A stretch of 64,000 nt of DNA from Maea johnstoni (lineage: Eukaryota > Annelida > Polychaeta > Spionida > Magelonidae), in the NCBI GenBank assembly GCA_963942565.1, contig OZ012685.1, forward strand, positions 48,325,360 through 48,389,359, given 5' to 3'. The stretch's first letter is position 1. Each line of letters begins with the position of its first letter. This document shows positions 55,481 through 64,000 of the stretch, piece by piece. Made by a program: the position numbers and the translations under genes. The notes below the pieces were generated by a model, which had not been told where the DNA came from, ran no database searches, and saw only the letters and a program-made list of their open reading frames with translations.

Positions 55481-58400
55481 GTCGCGTATCCTTACACTTT
55501 AGATGGATTTTTCCGGTAGATTTCTTACACAGTGACAATCAAAGGTGGATGAAAAATGAGTCTGCCTCCATCATCCATGGAATCATGTTCATCAGTCATC
55601 ACTTCATGTGAAGATCTCAAAATTTAATTTGTCACATTCCTCATGTAGAAATAGAACAGGTCGTATAGGTCAATTCTAAACTTAAACTTCGTCACTTAGT
55701 TGTCAACCCATTACTGACACTTTGTGTCTCAAACAGGGTGGCGCCAATGCCTCAGCTTGATTTAAATTTGCAATATGGCTCTACAGGAAATACATGTACA
55801 TGTAGTTTGTGTATGACAATTATTGAATTAAGCCCAGGCCCAAATAAACGCCCCCGCCCAATAATACAAGTACAAAGCAAAACTTTGAATGATCGCATAG
55901 CTTGATGATAATTCTGCATTTCCCTTCAAATGCAGTCCCAAAATTACTAGGGCTAGGACGATCAATCGGAAGCTCGATCAATCAGTCGGATAAGCAAGAA
56001 ATCCAACCGGCTCGAGTCAACTTTTGGAAAATCAATTATTTCCGATTATCGCCCACATCGCTAACATGGTAAAAAAGAACGCAATTTTCCCCACAAAACC
56101 CTTATTGACCACTCACCTTCAAGACTACTTATTCCACTGATTCAAAGACTAATAAGCATATTTGCCTACTTTATCTGTTGTTTTCTTGCCGCCGCATCCA
56201 GGTTACGTCTTTGGCGATTAATCGAGTCAAAATTTCGGAACGATTCCTGGCCCTAAAAATTACAACTTTATAATTTCTGTGACATCATTCCGGGATGATG
56301 TTATTCTCCGTCGATAGAGGTCACGGAAACAAGTTACGCATATTATTTCAAATTAACCTCCTTAACTGACAACAAAATGGCAGAACAAATTTCAAGGTGT
56401 CAATGTCTCTCATGCATTGCCATCCATAAATGCTGCCAATTTTTTTTTATTACAGCAGCAGCGCTGCATATGCTGCTCCCTTCGCTGTCTATCACCTAAG
56501 ATTTTGTCAAGATTATGGTCTGCCTGTTAAGTACACATCCGCTGTATGGTGCCATATTGGTTTCTCTTTGTATCAATGATAAATCCCTACATCTAGTATC
56601 AAATCATTAAGCTTTTATCTTATACCCTCTCCCAGTTTGTCCGTTCTGCAAGAGATTTCAATAAGATTGCTTGTATAGCAAGGTTTTAAACTCCAATTCC
56701 CCAGAATTGGTTTGGTTTCTTTGATCCTTTATATCTGTAAATATATATTGCATTGTCCACATTGTAATTATGGTAGAAGTCATTCAGATTTATCTATATT
56801 GTATCTTTTATATTTAATGTTGTGTTTCCCCACGTTTATATCTTGGTATATTCCTTAAATCTGTTTAAGCATTTCTCATTGGTTCAATTGATGATGTGAA
56901 CAGAAAAATAAGCCGCCTTGACCGCAAGCTTCAGAGTTATACTGAGCTGGTGGTTGAAAGTAGAGCTTCTTCCCGAGCTGATGAGTTTCAATACCTGGTA
57001 GCACCAACAAGTGCAAAAGGAAGAGAAAGATATCAGAAAAAAGGTGTGTATACAACTTATAAAAAATATTAAATGATCAGTTTTGAATTATAATGTTTGT
57101 AGCATTAAGATATTGTACATTTAGTGTTTCGCCAATAAAAGGTTAAATGTTACACCAACATCTCTTTGGGTTATTAAGATTAAAATTGTTTGTTGTGATT
57201 TACTAGTTTGGCCATCGTTAAAGTAGCTATGTATATATGCTTTTGGTTTTTAACACATCAATGCTTACAGCAGCCCAAAGCAGTCTGACAATTTTGATGA
57301 AATCATTCAGGCAAAAGTATAGTTGAAAAAAATATTTGAATGAGAAATGTTAAATGTTAATGTAAAGACTACCAAAGACTTACCTTCAAATATGTTGTAA
57401 TGAGACCTAATTCCTAATATCTAAGTTGATATCAAAATATTCTGAAAAAAAGTTTGTTGAGGAAATTTGGAGCATGATTGTATTAATGTTTTAAGAGGTT
57501 CAATTTGATCCAGAATATGCTACATATATTCGATAGTTTTGCTTTTATCATATTGATTAGATTCAAGCTTTCATACATAGCAATATTCAAAATTCAATAT
57601 TCAACTTTCAATGTTTAAAGTGTAAAGAGTGCTAGATAGTATCAAATGAAAAAGCGTATACTTTAATTACATACTCTACTAAAAATCATCAATTATCTTG
57701 GTCTCTCATGACTTTTTTTTCTTTATCAGTGAAGCAAAGTAAGGAAGTAAATCAATTTGCTGGAGTGTATTCTATGAAAGCAGGTAAGTCTGGTTACTTA
57801 TTCAGTAATAACCTATTGCCATGAGATGTTCAAATACTAGTCTGACCAAAATGCAAAACCGTATTCTTCCGATTAACCACACCCCTATTTTTCACGGAGC
57901 AAGGGGGAAGGGCCACCGCACCGGATCCACACCTGATGTAGAACCTCCTCCCAGAAGAACTAAGAAAATGGCACCCCATGTACAGACAGAAAATTTTTAC
58001 TGCACCCACACTGTGCACTTAATCGGAAGAATACAGTAACCTATTCACATTTGGTAATGATCTGGCACATGTGGACATATTTTGATAATTGAGCAGTTAC
58101 TTGAGATATGTTTTTGAATTTTGAATTATCAATTTTTAGATACGTTTTTAAGATATCTCTGTAGCTGAGGAGTTGATTTTAAAGTTGTCACACCATATGT
58201 GCATTTCGGTATAAAATGGGCTGAATATGTGAATTTTCCGAATATCTACCCATATGCTTCTCAAATATGAACAAGTACTTTACCTCATAAAGTTATTCAC
58301 ATATAGTCGATTAGTCATGTGTATATCAAATACATTTTGGCACCCAAATAATTTCAGATACTATTTATTTGTGCCTTTTGATTTTGGTGTGTTTGAGATG

Positions 58401-61400
58401 TAGGTAACTTAATATTTTTTCCAGCCATCGGCCATCATGTGAGTGATAGAGTCAAGAACATATCAAAGATTAGTATGCAAGCAAGTAAAACAACAGTAAG
58501 TACCTTCATGACCAGTACTGCTATACTGAAAAACCTAACCCCATCCAATAGGTGGTGCGATTGTTGTGACATATCAAATGTAGAAGATGTTAGACATCTT
58601 GTTCTGTATTGCTCTTCAACTCAACCTATGCGAGACCGTATGTTTATTGAAGTAGATCGCTTGGTCGATGGTCGGGGGAAGTACTCGCATCTGTCAATCA
58701 ATGGTAAATTGGATGTACTTTTGGGATCGCTCATCCGTGGACTTGATCCACCTAGTATGATAGATATCTGGTTAACCGGTGCCTCCTTCATTGGTATGAT
58801 GTATAACCATAGAGTGAGATCCAGGAAAGGTATAGGATAAAAGACAGACTATACTGGTCTGGTCCTGGTATTATGACACACGCTCACCCCAACGGACTAC
58901 TCTATTTCTCATTTATATTTTTGTATAGTTATATATTAATGGCCTTGTTAGCCTAATAACAGAATGTTCTCACATTACAATTATATGTTATATTTTCTCT
59001 TATACTTTTTGTAAAATACTTTGCGTATACTTTGTATGTCACTTTTATGATGGAAATCATAGCCAATAAATATACATACACACACTGCATCCTATATCCT
59101 AGATACCCATCCCAGTTTAATGATAGATATTGGAACCAACATTTCTAAAATCCTAAAATGTAAATACATTTAAAGGTTACTTCATATATTATGTGTGATG
59201 ATCATTTATGTTTTATTTCTTTATATGAATAATACACAATCTTGCTATTCATTTGTTTTGATTGGGTGATCATAAGTTTTATTTCAACAATTTCCTAATT
59301 GCATTTATATTTTTTCACTAATCTATCACCTTTTTTGAGGTTTGACTAAATTAATTAAAACTTAAAAGGTTTTAAGTGTGAAGAATACTTAAGTTTCCTT
59401 AATTTGCAAAAGCAAAGAGAAAATCTTTTGTCATTTTCTTAACGTTTGCACTCTTAACTTTTTTTTTTCTGTGAGCAAAAGCATGGGTGGAAAAATATTT
59501 GAAGGAGAAATGGTAATCAGAAGATAACCAACAACTCTCCTTCAAATATTTTATAAAATCATCTTTAATTCCAAAGTTATTGTCAAAAGTATCAAAGATC
59601 CAGACGACAATTTCTTGAGGAACTCTTAAGCATGAATGGGTTAATGATCGCTATACCTGTTTTCATTCTGCCCTGCAGTTAAAGAAGGATTCTTCAGGAA
59701 AACCCAAGTTTGTAGAGCTACACCAGTACCCAGGGTATGACCCCACCGACCTTACCCCACTACCCAATGATGTAACCGCAATGGAAATCATGCATAAAGT
59801 GGCCGCAGCCCAGCCCAACATCAGGAAAAAGGTACTTGTTTTTACTAAACCCTTTGGCTGCTGGTGGCTAATTTGGTTGATACAATAGAATGCAAAAACA
59901 GCCGAAAATTAACTGAAACCCTGGCACATGGGTACTCATTTGTTAGTACTCAGCAAGAGCTTTCAAATGAATACCAACATGACAGGGTTTAGATGATTTT
60001 CATGATTTTTTGCTTTCTTGTGCCTTAAAATGGGACGAAGCAGCCTCAGCATTACAAGGGTTAACCCTTCCAATGCTGAGGCTACTTTCGTCCAAAGCAC
60101 AAGGACCCAAAGATTTTTGAAAACAATCCAAACCTTGTCATGTTGGTATTCATTGGATAGCTCCCACTGAGTACCCATGTGCCAGGGTTTCAGTCATTTT
60201 TCAGGTTTTTACATCATTTTGTATCGACCACATTAGCCACCAGCATCATAAGGGTTAATGCTGGATTATCAAGAGGAATTGTTAACCCTCATGCTGCTGG
60301 TGGCTTATCTAGAAAATAATGCAAAAAACCCGAAAATGAGCACTTTTTAAATTTGAAACTATTTTCAATTTTTTAACAATATCTATTTAAGAAAATGACA
60401 GTATGGCATACTGTAAGCTATTTTTTTTATTGTTTTAAAACAATGCTTCATGTTTAGAAATATCGATATTATTAAATGATAAGATAATCATAATCATTCA
60501 ACCTTTTTTATATTTCAAAAAACAATTGAATACCTTTACTGTTACTCTGTATGTTTTATGATGTCTTCTATTGTTGTAAATGAGATTGCCGGAAAGGACA
60601 GATGTTATTTATTTTCTGCCACTGCCAGTCACTTTTTTATTTAACCCCATGATTATAATTTTGGGGGGGGGGGGGGGGGGGGGGTAAAAATAATTTTCTT
60701 TTTGTGATTTTGGTATTTTATCTTTAAGTTAAAAAAAGGTATGATAAAATTAACAAAACCTTTCAACAAGAATTTAGTCCTACACGGCTGCAACACATAG
60801 CATACAACATACAACTAAAATCATTGATTTTTTCTCCAGTCACAGTATTTGCCAGAATTCCAAAGATTGTTCTACTCACAGATGTCTCAGGCTATTTTAC
60901 AGGTAAGATACAGAATTGGTGGCTCTATAGATTTTTACTTGAAAATGCTTTTAGAAGTTATATAATTGAAAAATCTACATTTAACTTTACTTTGACAAGA
61001 TTATTATCCTGTTTGTTAAATAAAGACATTTTCTAGGGATGTCATTGGTGAGAAATTTTTACTGATTCGATAATCGATAAAATAATTAACGATTTGGTTC
61101 TTCGATTCATATAGAATTCAATGGAGTGCAGCTACCTGCTGCACCTATAGGATCTCCCCCAGCTGAGTTTGACTATTCTCACTTGCAGCGTGGAATTTGT
61201 GGATTGACCTTGTGACTGCCCACACATGCACATATTATGTCTGTGTGAATTCCGGGATAAATGGAATGGAAGCACACGGTTGTGGTGGGGAGTTAATGCT
61301 GTTCAAGCAGTGTTTTCCTAAAAATAAAGTTTATTTACTTAATTTGCATGTGAATTGATATCTTGGGCTTCTTCAATATCAATAATTGGTAAGGCTTCTT

Positions 61401-64000
61401 TGTCGATTCATTGATATGGGCAGTGTCAATGACAGCCCTAACACTTTCCCTCAATACACCTTGCTGAGACGATATTACAATTTCTTATTAGAGAACCTTT
61501 CAGGCAATGTATACTTTGTATAATCTGAATTTTCAAACCCCTGCAGAACCCCCCCCCCCCCCCCAAAAAAAAAAAAATTAAATAATAATAAATAAAATAA
61601 AATAAAATAAATTTAAAAAAAAAAAAAGATAAAAAGACCAGAGGTTTTGGGGTAGATCCCTATGACAGAAAGATATTTTGGAAAACATTAGAGAAAATGT
61701 ATATATATATATCAACTCTCCCTCAAATAGTTTGCAAATTTATTCATTTTACTGATAAATTAACAAAAGTGTGATAGTATTGTCATGAAGTAAAGATCTA
61801 TAGATAATAAATATATAATACACTTAATTTTCAAAGTTTCTTGAATTTTAAATCAGGGAATGTACAATTTTAAAACTGCATTTACACTTTCTTTTTTCCA
61901 GGACACATTTTGGTGGTTCTTCTTGGAGAAATTTCAAAATAGTCGTCACAACCAAGCGAAACTCTTTAATAGAGTATCTCATAACTATGTCAAGCTACTC
62001 ACCTATGCCAAACACCCACAGTACAGAGAACTCTTCCTAAGTGTAAGTTTTTAGTTAAAGCATAAAAGGAAGTCTAACTTATAGTAAATGTATAGTCCAA
62101 GAGTATATTTTAGTACACAGAATTCTTCGTTTGTGTAAGTTTATAGTTAAAGCATAAAAGGAAGTCTAACTTATAGTAAATTTATAGTCCAAGAATATAT
62201 TTTAGTACACAGAATTCTTCCTTAGTGTAAGGTTATAAATCAAGAGACTACCATAAATACAGTAAATTCTTTCTTATTGTAAGTTTGTATTGAGAGTAAG
62301 TTCAGGATAGTCTTCTTTAGTGTAAGTTCAAAACCTAGAGAGATTATTTAGCTGTTTATTAATCTTCCCCATTGTGCATTTTAGTCCAAATTATGCTTGC
62401 TTGCCAGCGTTTTCAATCATTTTTCATGATTTTGGCATCCATTTGTATTGGAAAAGTTAGCCACCAGCAGCATTAGGGTTAAAGCTACCCAAAATATAGA
62501 GAAATCATTAAAATAGTGTGAGTGAATTGTCTTTAATTGATACCAATGATTTGCTTATCAATATATAGAATAAAATCTTTAAGTCCCTTATCTTAATTCT
62601 CTTTCAGACTTACCCTAGTTTGCTTGCTCAAGCCGTCTACTCGGCATTCTGTCATTCCTTCCCAGATTCTTACCGTCAGTTTGGAAGTGAATTCCGGGAG
62701 GATCTTATCTGTCATACAAATGAATGGATAACAGGTAAGATTGTTCTTCTAGCAATGATTTATTGCATCCTAAGGCCTAAAAAAGAAACTGTTTGTTTCC
62801 TGTAACGGTCCGAAAAAAAGGGTAGGTAGGTCGGTAAAAAAAAAAATCATTATTTTTTGGGCCAAAAATGTGTGTTTTTTGCATGTTTTATGTTGATTGG
62901 TAGTTTTGAGGGCAGACAAAACTTAAGGGTAGGGATTTTATTGAATAAAAACTTGTTGGGTAGGGTTACAGGAAACAAACAACTTTTTTTAGGCCTAAAC
63001 AAATGTTATTCAGCTTAATCAGATACCATAACAAATATCACCATCAGTCAGTAAACCATACACCTATTAATTGGTATTGATTGAAAAAGTCCAACTTTAA
63101 ATGAACTGTTTAAAGAAGATGAAATTGTATTTAAAGATAAACAGTATGAAACAGCTGATATTCTGAATAAAAGGTTTGCTTTTCAGCCCCCCAAAATAAA
63201 GCAGGAGCCTTCTTAATGACACTAGTCAGTGAAAGCTTTTCAATGAATACTAACATGACAGGGTAAAGGTAAAGATATTTGGTTTATAGTCATGTATCCA
63301 TCGAAGTGCTCACATGACCTTCCTCCCCTAGATGGCCTTTAAACACAGAAACCATTTCAATTCCCCGGGGGATATTTCAGAGCAACTGGCAGCATATAGC
63401 ACACAAGCTCTAAGCACTGGCTTATTTATGCTAAGTAGGGGTTTAGGTGTTTTTCAAAAATCTTTGCGTCATTGTGCTTTAGAACGTAGCCTTAATAGCA
63501 TTGGAAGGGTTAAGGAGTGCTTTTTCTGCCCACATTATTAAATTGGCTTCTTTCTTAATTCTCTCTGAATTTGATATCCTAGTGTTCAGATGCAATCTGG
63601 TAAGTTAGCTGCTGAAGAATGCTTTTTCAACTATGGTATGGACAAACAAACTATGACCTTGCAATTCAAAGCCTATTTTTTCTTAGAGCGAAGAAAAAAA
63701 GCTTTCGGTCCCTAAAACTTCCTCATTCCATTGGTCAATTCTAATAAATTGGCATTCAGATAAATAATGTAACAAGAAACTCTAAAAATTAAAATATACT
63801 ATATATAAGGTTAGTTATCAACCTCATCTATTTTTTTTTCTAATTCATGACGCCTTAAATGTTTATTTTCAATTCAAACCTTGTTATTGTGTAGCATGTA
63901 AAATCTACCATCATCACTTCTTGTTGCATTATGTTTGTCTTGCAAATTCAATTTGTATATATTTTGCTTAAAGTGTGAATGTCATTGCTTTTGAATTTGG
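55365..64000 (+). CDS. FAM227A: FAM227 (FWWh-domain) protein, probably FAM227A; 3' end off the window
   Basis: Exons: 55365-55480, 56904-57043, 57730-57783, 58425-58495, 59679-59831, 60840-60902, 61902-62042, 62608-62734, perhaps 63583-63599. All frames join. The domain is unmistakable: DTFWWFFLEKFQNSRHNQAK carries the FWWh signature of the FAM227 family, with VSHNYVKLLTYAKHPQYREL, then LLAQAVYSAFCHSFPDSYRQ and FGSEFREDLICHTNEWI. The N-terminal exons give a charged, probably coiled-coil region (TLAKTRQRLEYLQRT; ISRLDRKLQSYTELVVESRA). Molecular function is unknown to me. I choose FAM227A over FAM227B because human FAM227A sits head-to-head with CBY1, as here. The exon 1 donor (AA/GTCGCG) is weak, so the start is less certain than the domain exons. 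Confidence 0.88.
55948..56255. mobile_element. hAT-like MITE, 308 bp
   Basis: Perfect 8-bp duplication AAAATTAC (55940-55947, 56256-56263); ends TAGGGCTAGGACGATCAATC and CGATTCCTGGCCCTA; in FAM227A intron 1. Confidence 0.9.
56904..57043 (+). CDS. FAM227A: FAM227A exon 2
   Basis: Acceptor GATGTGAACAG, donor GTGTGT; phase 2 in, 1 out. KISRLDRKLQSYTELVVESR then ADEFQYLVAPTSAKGRERYQ. Helical, charged. Confidence 0.8.
57249..57500. mobile_element. TTAA MITE family E, decayed
   Basis: TTAACACATCAATGCTTACA then AATATTTGAATGAGAAATGT; right end not clear. Confidence 0.6.
57730..57783 (+). CDS. FAM227A: FAM227A exon 3
   Basis: Acceptor CTTTATCAG, donor GTAAGT, phase 1-1, 54 bases. VKQSKEVNQFAGVYSMKA. 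Confidence 0.8.
57858..58038. mobile_element. ACCGTATTCTTCCGATTAA element
   Basis: ACCGTATTCTTCCGATTAAC facing CTTAATCGGAAGAATACAGT, 181 bases, FAM227A intron 3. Confidence 0.85.
58425..58495 (+). CDS. FAM227A: FAM227A exon 4
   Basis: Acceptor TTTTTTCCAG, donor GTAAGT; phase 1 in, 0 out. AIGHHVSDRVKNISKISMQA. Unspliced, the frame reads on into LINE sequence. Confidence 0.78.
58496..59090 (+). mobile_element. 5'-truncated LINE 3' end
   Basis: Encodes a reverse-transcriptase-element C terminus with CCHC-like pattern (RWCDCCDISNVEDVRHLVLY then C), stop at about 58838-58840, then a 3' UTR ending AGCCAATAAATATACATACA. Non-LTR type; clade unclear. It starts at or within a few bases of the FAM227A exon 4 donor. 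Confidence 0.75.
59480..59644. mobile_element. TTAA MITE family E, right part
   Basis: AAATATTTGAAGGAGAAATG to GCATGAATGGGTTAA. Confidence 0.75.
59679..59831 (+). CDS. FAM227A: FAM227A exon 5
   Basis: Acceptor GCCCTGCAG, donor GTACTT; phase 0-0, 51 codons. KFVELHQYPGYDPTDLTPLP starts the conserved FAM227 region. Confidence 0.87.
59846..60345. mobile_element. Three abutting TTAA MITE family A copies
   Basis: 59846-60064 (plus) and 60061-60258 (minus) share one TTAA; a third left end starts at TTAA 60282. FAM227A intron 5. Confidence 0.83.
60661..60684. repeat. Poly-G tract
   Basis: Uninterrupted run of over 20 G; length is likely to be unreliable. Confidence 0.95.
60840..60902 (+). CDS. FAM227A: FAM227A exon 6
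   Basis: Acceptor TTTTTTCTCCAG, donor GTAAGA; phase 0-0, 21 codons: SQYLPEFQRLFYSQMSQAIL. Confidence 0.87.
61034..61440. mobile_element. hAT-like MITE, 407 bp
   Basis: Ends TAGGGATGTCATTG and CAATGACAGCCCTA; flanks ACATTTTC (61026-61033) and ACACTTTC (61441-61448), an 8-bp duplication with one change. FAM227A intron 6. Confidence 0.83.
61550..61630. repeat. Poly-C/poly-A simple sequence
   Basis: C run, then A-rich AAATAAAATAAA repeats. Confidence 0.95.
61902..62042 (+). CDS. FAM227A: FAM227A exon 7 (FWWh motif)
   Basis: Acceptor CTTTTTTCCAG, donor GTAAGT; phase 0-0, 47 codons. Contains FWWF. The 3' edge with its donor is echoed by diverged copies at about 62100-62300. Confidence 0.93.
62040..62310 (+). 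repeat. Diverged repeats of FAM227A exon 7 end and donor
   Basis: GTACA(C/G)AGAA(T/C)TCTTC(C/G)T..GTGTAAG recurs at about 62113, 62207 and (weaker) 62260, the first two followed by TTATAGT(T/A)AAGC-like DNA; period about 95. Confidence 0.8.
62406..62482 (-). mobile_element. TTAA MITE family A, end fragment
   Basis: AATCATTTTTCATGATTTTG to CAGCAGCATTAGGGTTAA. Confidence 0.72.
62608..62734 (+). CDS. FAM227A: FAM227A exon 8
   Basis: Acceptor TCTCTTTCAG, donor GTAAGA; phase 0 in, 1 out. TYPSLLAQAVYSAFCHSFPD. Confidence 0.92.
62773..62997. mobile_element. GGCCTAAAAAAAGTTGTTTG element, full length
   Basis: AGGCCTAAAAAAGAAACTGT ... ACAAACAACTTTTTTTAGGCCT; FAM227A intron 8. Confidence 0.87.
63216..63513 (+). 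mobile_element. TTAA MITE family A split by a SINE-like repeat
   Basis: AATGAATACTAACATGACAG GG ends near 63264; the SINE-like GTAAAGATATTTGGTTTATA copy fills to about 63440; the MITE resumes GTTTAGGTGTTTTTCAAAAA and ends GGAAGGGTTAA. Confidence 0.78.
63583..63599 (+). CDS. FAM227A: FAM227A candidate micro-exon
   Basis: 17 bases between ATATCCTAG and a perfect GTAAGT; would add VFRCNL in frame after exon 8. Acceptor pyrimidine tract is poor and no homology supports it. Confidence 0.25.

Noticed and set aside
58439-58840. Independent gene of 133 residues
   Set aside because: First 19 residues are FAM227A exon 4; the rest is the C terminus of a LINE reverse-transcriptase protein read past a good donor.

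Overview
The window is invertebrate nuclear DNA: AT-rich, intron-rich and packed with short inverted-repeat elements. Echinoderm/hemichordate-like deuterostome is my best guess, from the gene content (a LamG-HYR-cysteine-repeat membrane protein) and from AGGCCTA-rich intergenic DNA, but nothing here fixes the species. A run of 200 N at 18024-18223 marks an assembly gap.

Four protein-coding genes can be supported. (1) A minus-strand exon (17617-18023, running into the gap) carries the calmodulin-binding N-terminal part of eukaryotic elongation factor 2 kinase; its kinase exons are not visible in the 17.6 kb that follow it. (2) A plus-strand gene (18303-40103, at least 19 coding exons, about 1,449 visible residues) encodes a type I membrane protein: LamG/pentraxin-like domain, HYR domain, sushi-like segment, a furin-type basic site, about 14 ephrin-receptor-like (GCC2/GCC3) cysteine repeats, one EGF domain, a transmembrane helix and a tail of about 106 residues. 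Its 5' exons, including any signal peptide, are missing, probably in the gap. (3) A minus-strand Chibby gene (CBY1; 45385-49795) is complete for coding sequence: three exons, exactly 126 codons. (4) A plus-strand FAM227 (FWWh domain) gene, most likely FAM227A, starts at 55365 and runs off the right edge. CBY1 and FAM227A are divergent neighbours here as they are in human, so this looks like an old head-to-head pair.

Layout: 1-17.6 kb is EEF2K intron or flank holding only repeats, including a 4.4 kb CACTA-like element with seven copies of a GTACGTAC-centred motif. 18.3-41.7 kb is the receptor gene with its 3' UTR; intron 4 contains a 1.8 kb array of a 27-bp repeat. 41.7-45.4 kb is repeats. 45.4-49.8 kb is CBY1. 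49.8-55.36 kb is intergenic, dominated by fold-back and nested hAT-like elements, one holding about ten copies of a 24-bp palindrome. 55.36-64 kb is FAM227A.

The repeat landscape is almost all non-autonomous DNA elements: two TTAA-site families, a GTCTTAGCC family, hAT-like elements with 8-bp target duplications, a pogo-like element and several fold-backs. Separately, exon ends carrying a splice site have been tandemly duplicated in at least five places across two genes, leaving decoy acceptors and donors next to real exons. I saw no CRISPR array, convincing tRNA or rRNA gene, or retrovirus-like or Polinton-like element.
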